A stretch of DNA of 64,000 nucleotides, from positions 62,001-126,000 of the forward strand of contig NZ_AMSI01000012.1 in the NCBI RefSeq assembly GCF_000300515.1, written 5' to 3'. Each line of letters begins with the position of its first letter. The first letter of the stretch is position 1. The translations under genes were made by a program, and so were the position numbers. The notes beneath the pieces were generated by a model. It searched no databases and was not told the DNA's origin. It was given only the letters and a program-made list of their open reading frames with translations. This stretch comes from Nitratireductor indicus C115 (GTDB taxonomy: Bacteria > Pseudomonadota > Alphaproteobacteria > Rhizobiales > Rhizobiaceae). Shown here piece by piece: positions 63,077-64,000 of the stretch.

Positions 63077-64000
63077 TTATGCGAGACTGGCAAAGCCACC
63101 GCCTGTCAGGGCAAGCTGTCGCAGCAGCGGCGCAGGTTCGAAGAGCGCGTTACCCGTCCGTCCATGCCAATGTTCCAGCCGTTCGACAATCCTTGCGGGG
63201 CCGAACCGTTCCGCCCAGAACATAGGCCCGCCCTTGGCCAGTGGAAAGCCATATCCATTGACCCAGACGACATCGATATCGGAAGCACGGGTCGCAATGC
63301 CCTCTTCGAGAATGCGTGCGCCTTCGTTGATCATCGGATAAAGCGTGCGCTCGATGATTTCTTCAGCGTCGATGCTCCGCCGTTCGACACCCAGTTCTGC
63401 GGCCTTCCGCTCGATCAACGCCTGCACGTCGGGATCGGGTATCGGAATGCGCGCGCCGTCTTCGTAAAGATAAAAGCCGCGTCCGCTCTTCTGGCCGAAA
63501 TGGCCGGCCTCGCAAAGTGCATCGGCAATGGGAGCGGTCTGTCCGAGCGATTTGCGGTTGTTCCAGGCGATATCGAGGCCTGAGAGATCCGCCATCTGGA
63601 AAGGCCCCATTGGCCAGCCGAATTGCGTGAACACCTTGTCCACCTGCGCCGGCGTGGCTCCTTCCAGAAGCAGCGCCTCGTTCTGTTCGCGGCGGGCGGC
63701 CAGCATGCGGTTGCCCACGAAGCCGTTGCACACGCCTACGACCACCGGAACCTTGCCGATGCGGCGGGCGAGCGCAAGCGCCGTGGCAAGCACATCTGGC
63801 GCGGTGCGGTCGCCGCGCACGATCTCCAGAAGTTTCATGATGTGCGCCGGCGAGAAGAAGTGCAGCCCCACCACGTCCTGCGGGCGCGAGGTGACGGCGG
63901 CGATCTCGTTCACATCGAGATAGGAGGTGTTCGTGGCAAGAATGGCGCCCGGTTTCAGGACCTTGTCCAGAGCGCCGAAGACCTGCCGCTTGACGTCCAT
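63077..64000 (-). CDS. FadB-like 3-hydroxyacyl-CoA dehydrogenase part (N-terminus outside the window)
   Basis: At least 307 residues are visible, reading in from the right edge. They include the NAD-domain end ([14 protein letters not shown]), the 3-hydroxyacyl-CoA dehydrogenase signature [31 protein letters not shown] and the C-terminal helical domain with [13 protein letters not shown]. These features match multifunctional FadB/FadJ proteins in which an enoyl-CoA hydratase domain comes first, and the true start lies beyond 64000. Function: beta-oxidation. The ATG at the edge is internal. Confidence 0.88.
   Translation of the reverse strand: MDVKRQVFGALDKVLKPGAILATNTSYLDVNEIAAVTSRPQDVVGLHFFSPAHIMKLLEIVRGDRTAPDVLATALALARRIGKVPVVVGVCNGFVGNRMLAARREQNEALLLEGATPAQVDKVFTQFGWPMGPFQMADLSGLDIAWNNRKSLGQTAPIADALCEAGHFGQKSGRGFYLYEDGARIPIPDPDVQALIERKAAELGVERRSIDAEEIIERTLYPMINEGARILEEGIATRASDIDVVWVNGYGFPLAKGGPMFWAERFGPARIVERLEHWHGRTGNALFEPAPLLRQLALTGGGFASLA

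Noticed and set aside
1-64000. CRISPR array, prophage, insertion sequence, toxin-antitoxin or anti-phage system
   Set aside because: No regularly spaced direct repeats, integrases, transposases, phage structural genes or defence-type domains were seen; the genes are housekeeping or catabolic.

Overview
The window is a GC-rich, densely packed chromosomal segment of an alphaproteobacterium, most likely order Hyphomicrobiales (Rhizobiales) and plausibly family Phyllobacteriaceae (Mesorhizobium/Nitratireductor/Chelativorans-like). The signs are the gene neighbourhoods dapD-DUF805-dapE, def-fmt-truA, hisS-hisZ-short hisG and a DUF374 acyltransferase with waaA and lpxK; an IleRS whose C-terminal zinc knuckle has decayed; a MutL with the endonuclease motif; DUF2093 and DUF4170 orphans; and intergenic palindromic repeats of rhizobial type. 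I saw no rRNA, tRNA, CRISPR, insertion sequence, prophage or integrase. It reads as core chromosome with a catabolic island at the right.

Layout. 0-9.4 kb: a partial regulator-like gene, a small lipoprotein, an EamA exporter, a HAD nucleotidase, DUF817, a copper-handling pair (YcnI-PCuAC fusion plus DUF2946), a LOG-family protein, then dapD, DUF805, dapE and a membrane protein. 9.5-13.3 kb: truA, fmt and def on the minus strand and rmuC on the plus strand. 13.3-16.3 kb: a TAXI-type TRAP transporter. 16.3-19.6 kb: hisG, hisZ and hisS on the minus strand. 19.7-21.6 kb: a TadG-like von Willebrand A protein. 21.8-28.3 kb: a HAD hydrolase, ribF, ileS, a lipoprotein and tadA. 28.4-34.4 kb: an RluB-like pseudouridine synthase with a long basic tail, rsmD, an active/inactive M16 peptidase pair and a patatin. 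34.4-42.1 kb: a Kef-type antiporter, pmbA, an inositol-phosphatase-like enzyme, DUF4170, DUF374, waaA and lpxK. 42.1-46.1 kb: DUF2093, a TetR/DUF1772 divergent pair with two clear operators, mutL and a small secreted protein. 46.2-50.3 kb: glutaryl-CoA dehydrogenase and threonine degradation (kbl-tdh). 50.3-59.4 kb: a tyrosine/homogentisate island. 59.4-62.6 kb: a DctPQM-type TRAP transporter. 62.7-64 kb: a TIGR01244 protein and the C-terminal part of a FadB-like protein.

How the genes work together. The island at 50.3-59.4 kb is the most interesting part. HPPD makes homogentisate, HmgA opens the ring and FahA splits fumarylacetoacetate. No maleylacetoacetate isomerase gene is visible. Instead the unit carries two metallo-beta-lactamase-fold proteins, a class A flavin monooxygenase followed directly by a 69-residue DUF2783 protein (a layout like the two-component MhaA/MhaB 3-hydroxyphenylacetate 6-hydroxylase), and a 62-residue ORF that looks like the N-terminus of a decayed DinB-family protein. 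MarR and Lrp/AsnC regulators sit divergently at its two ends, each with a perfect 10-bp palindrome in the shared promoter region. Other items worth checking are the twin AGTACC-N4-GGTACT operators of the TetR/DUF1772 pair, a long stem-loop ending at the Shine-Dalgarno sequence of kbl, hairpins between the binding-protein and permease genes of both TRAP systems, and a dispersed repeat family of which two full and several partial copies are visible.
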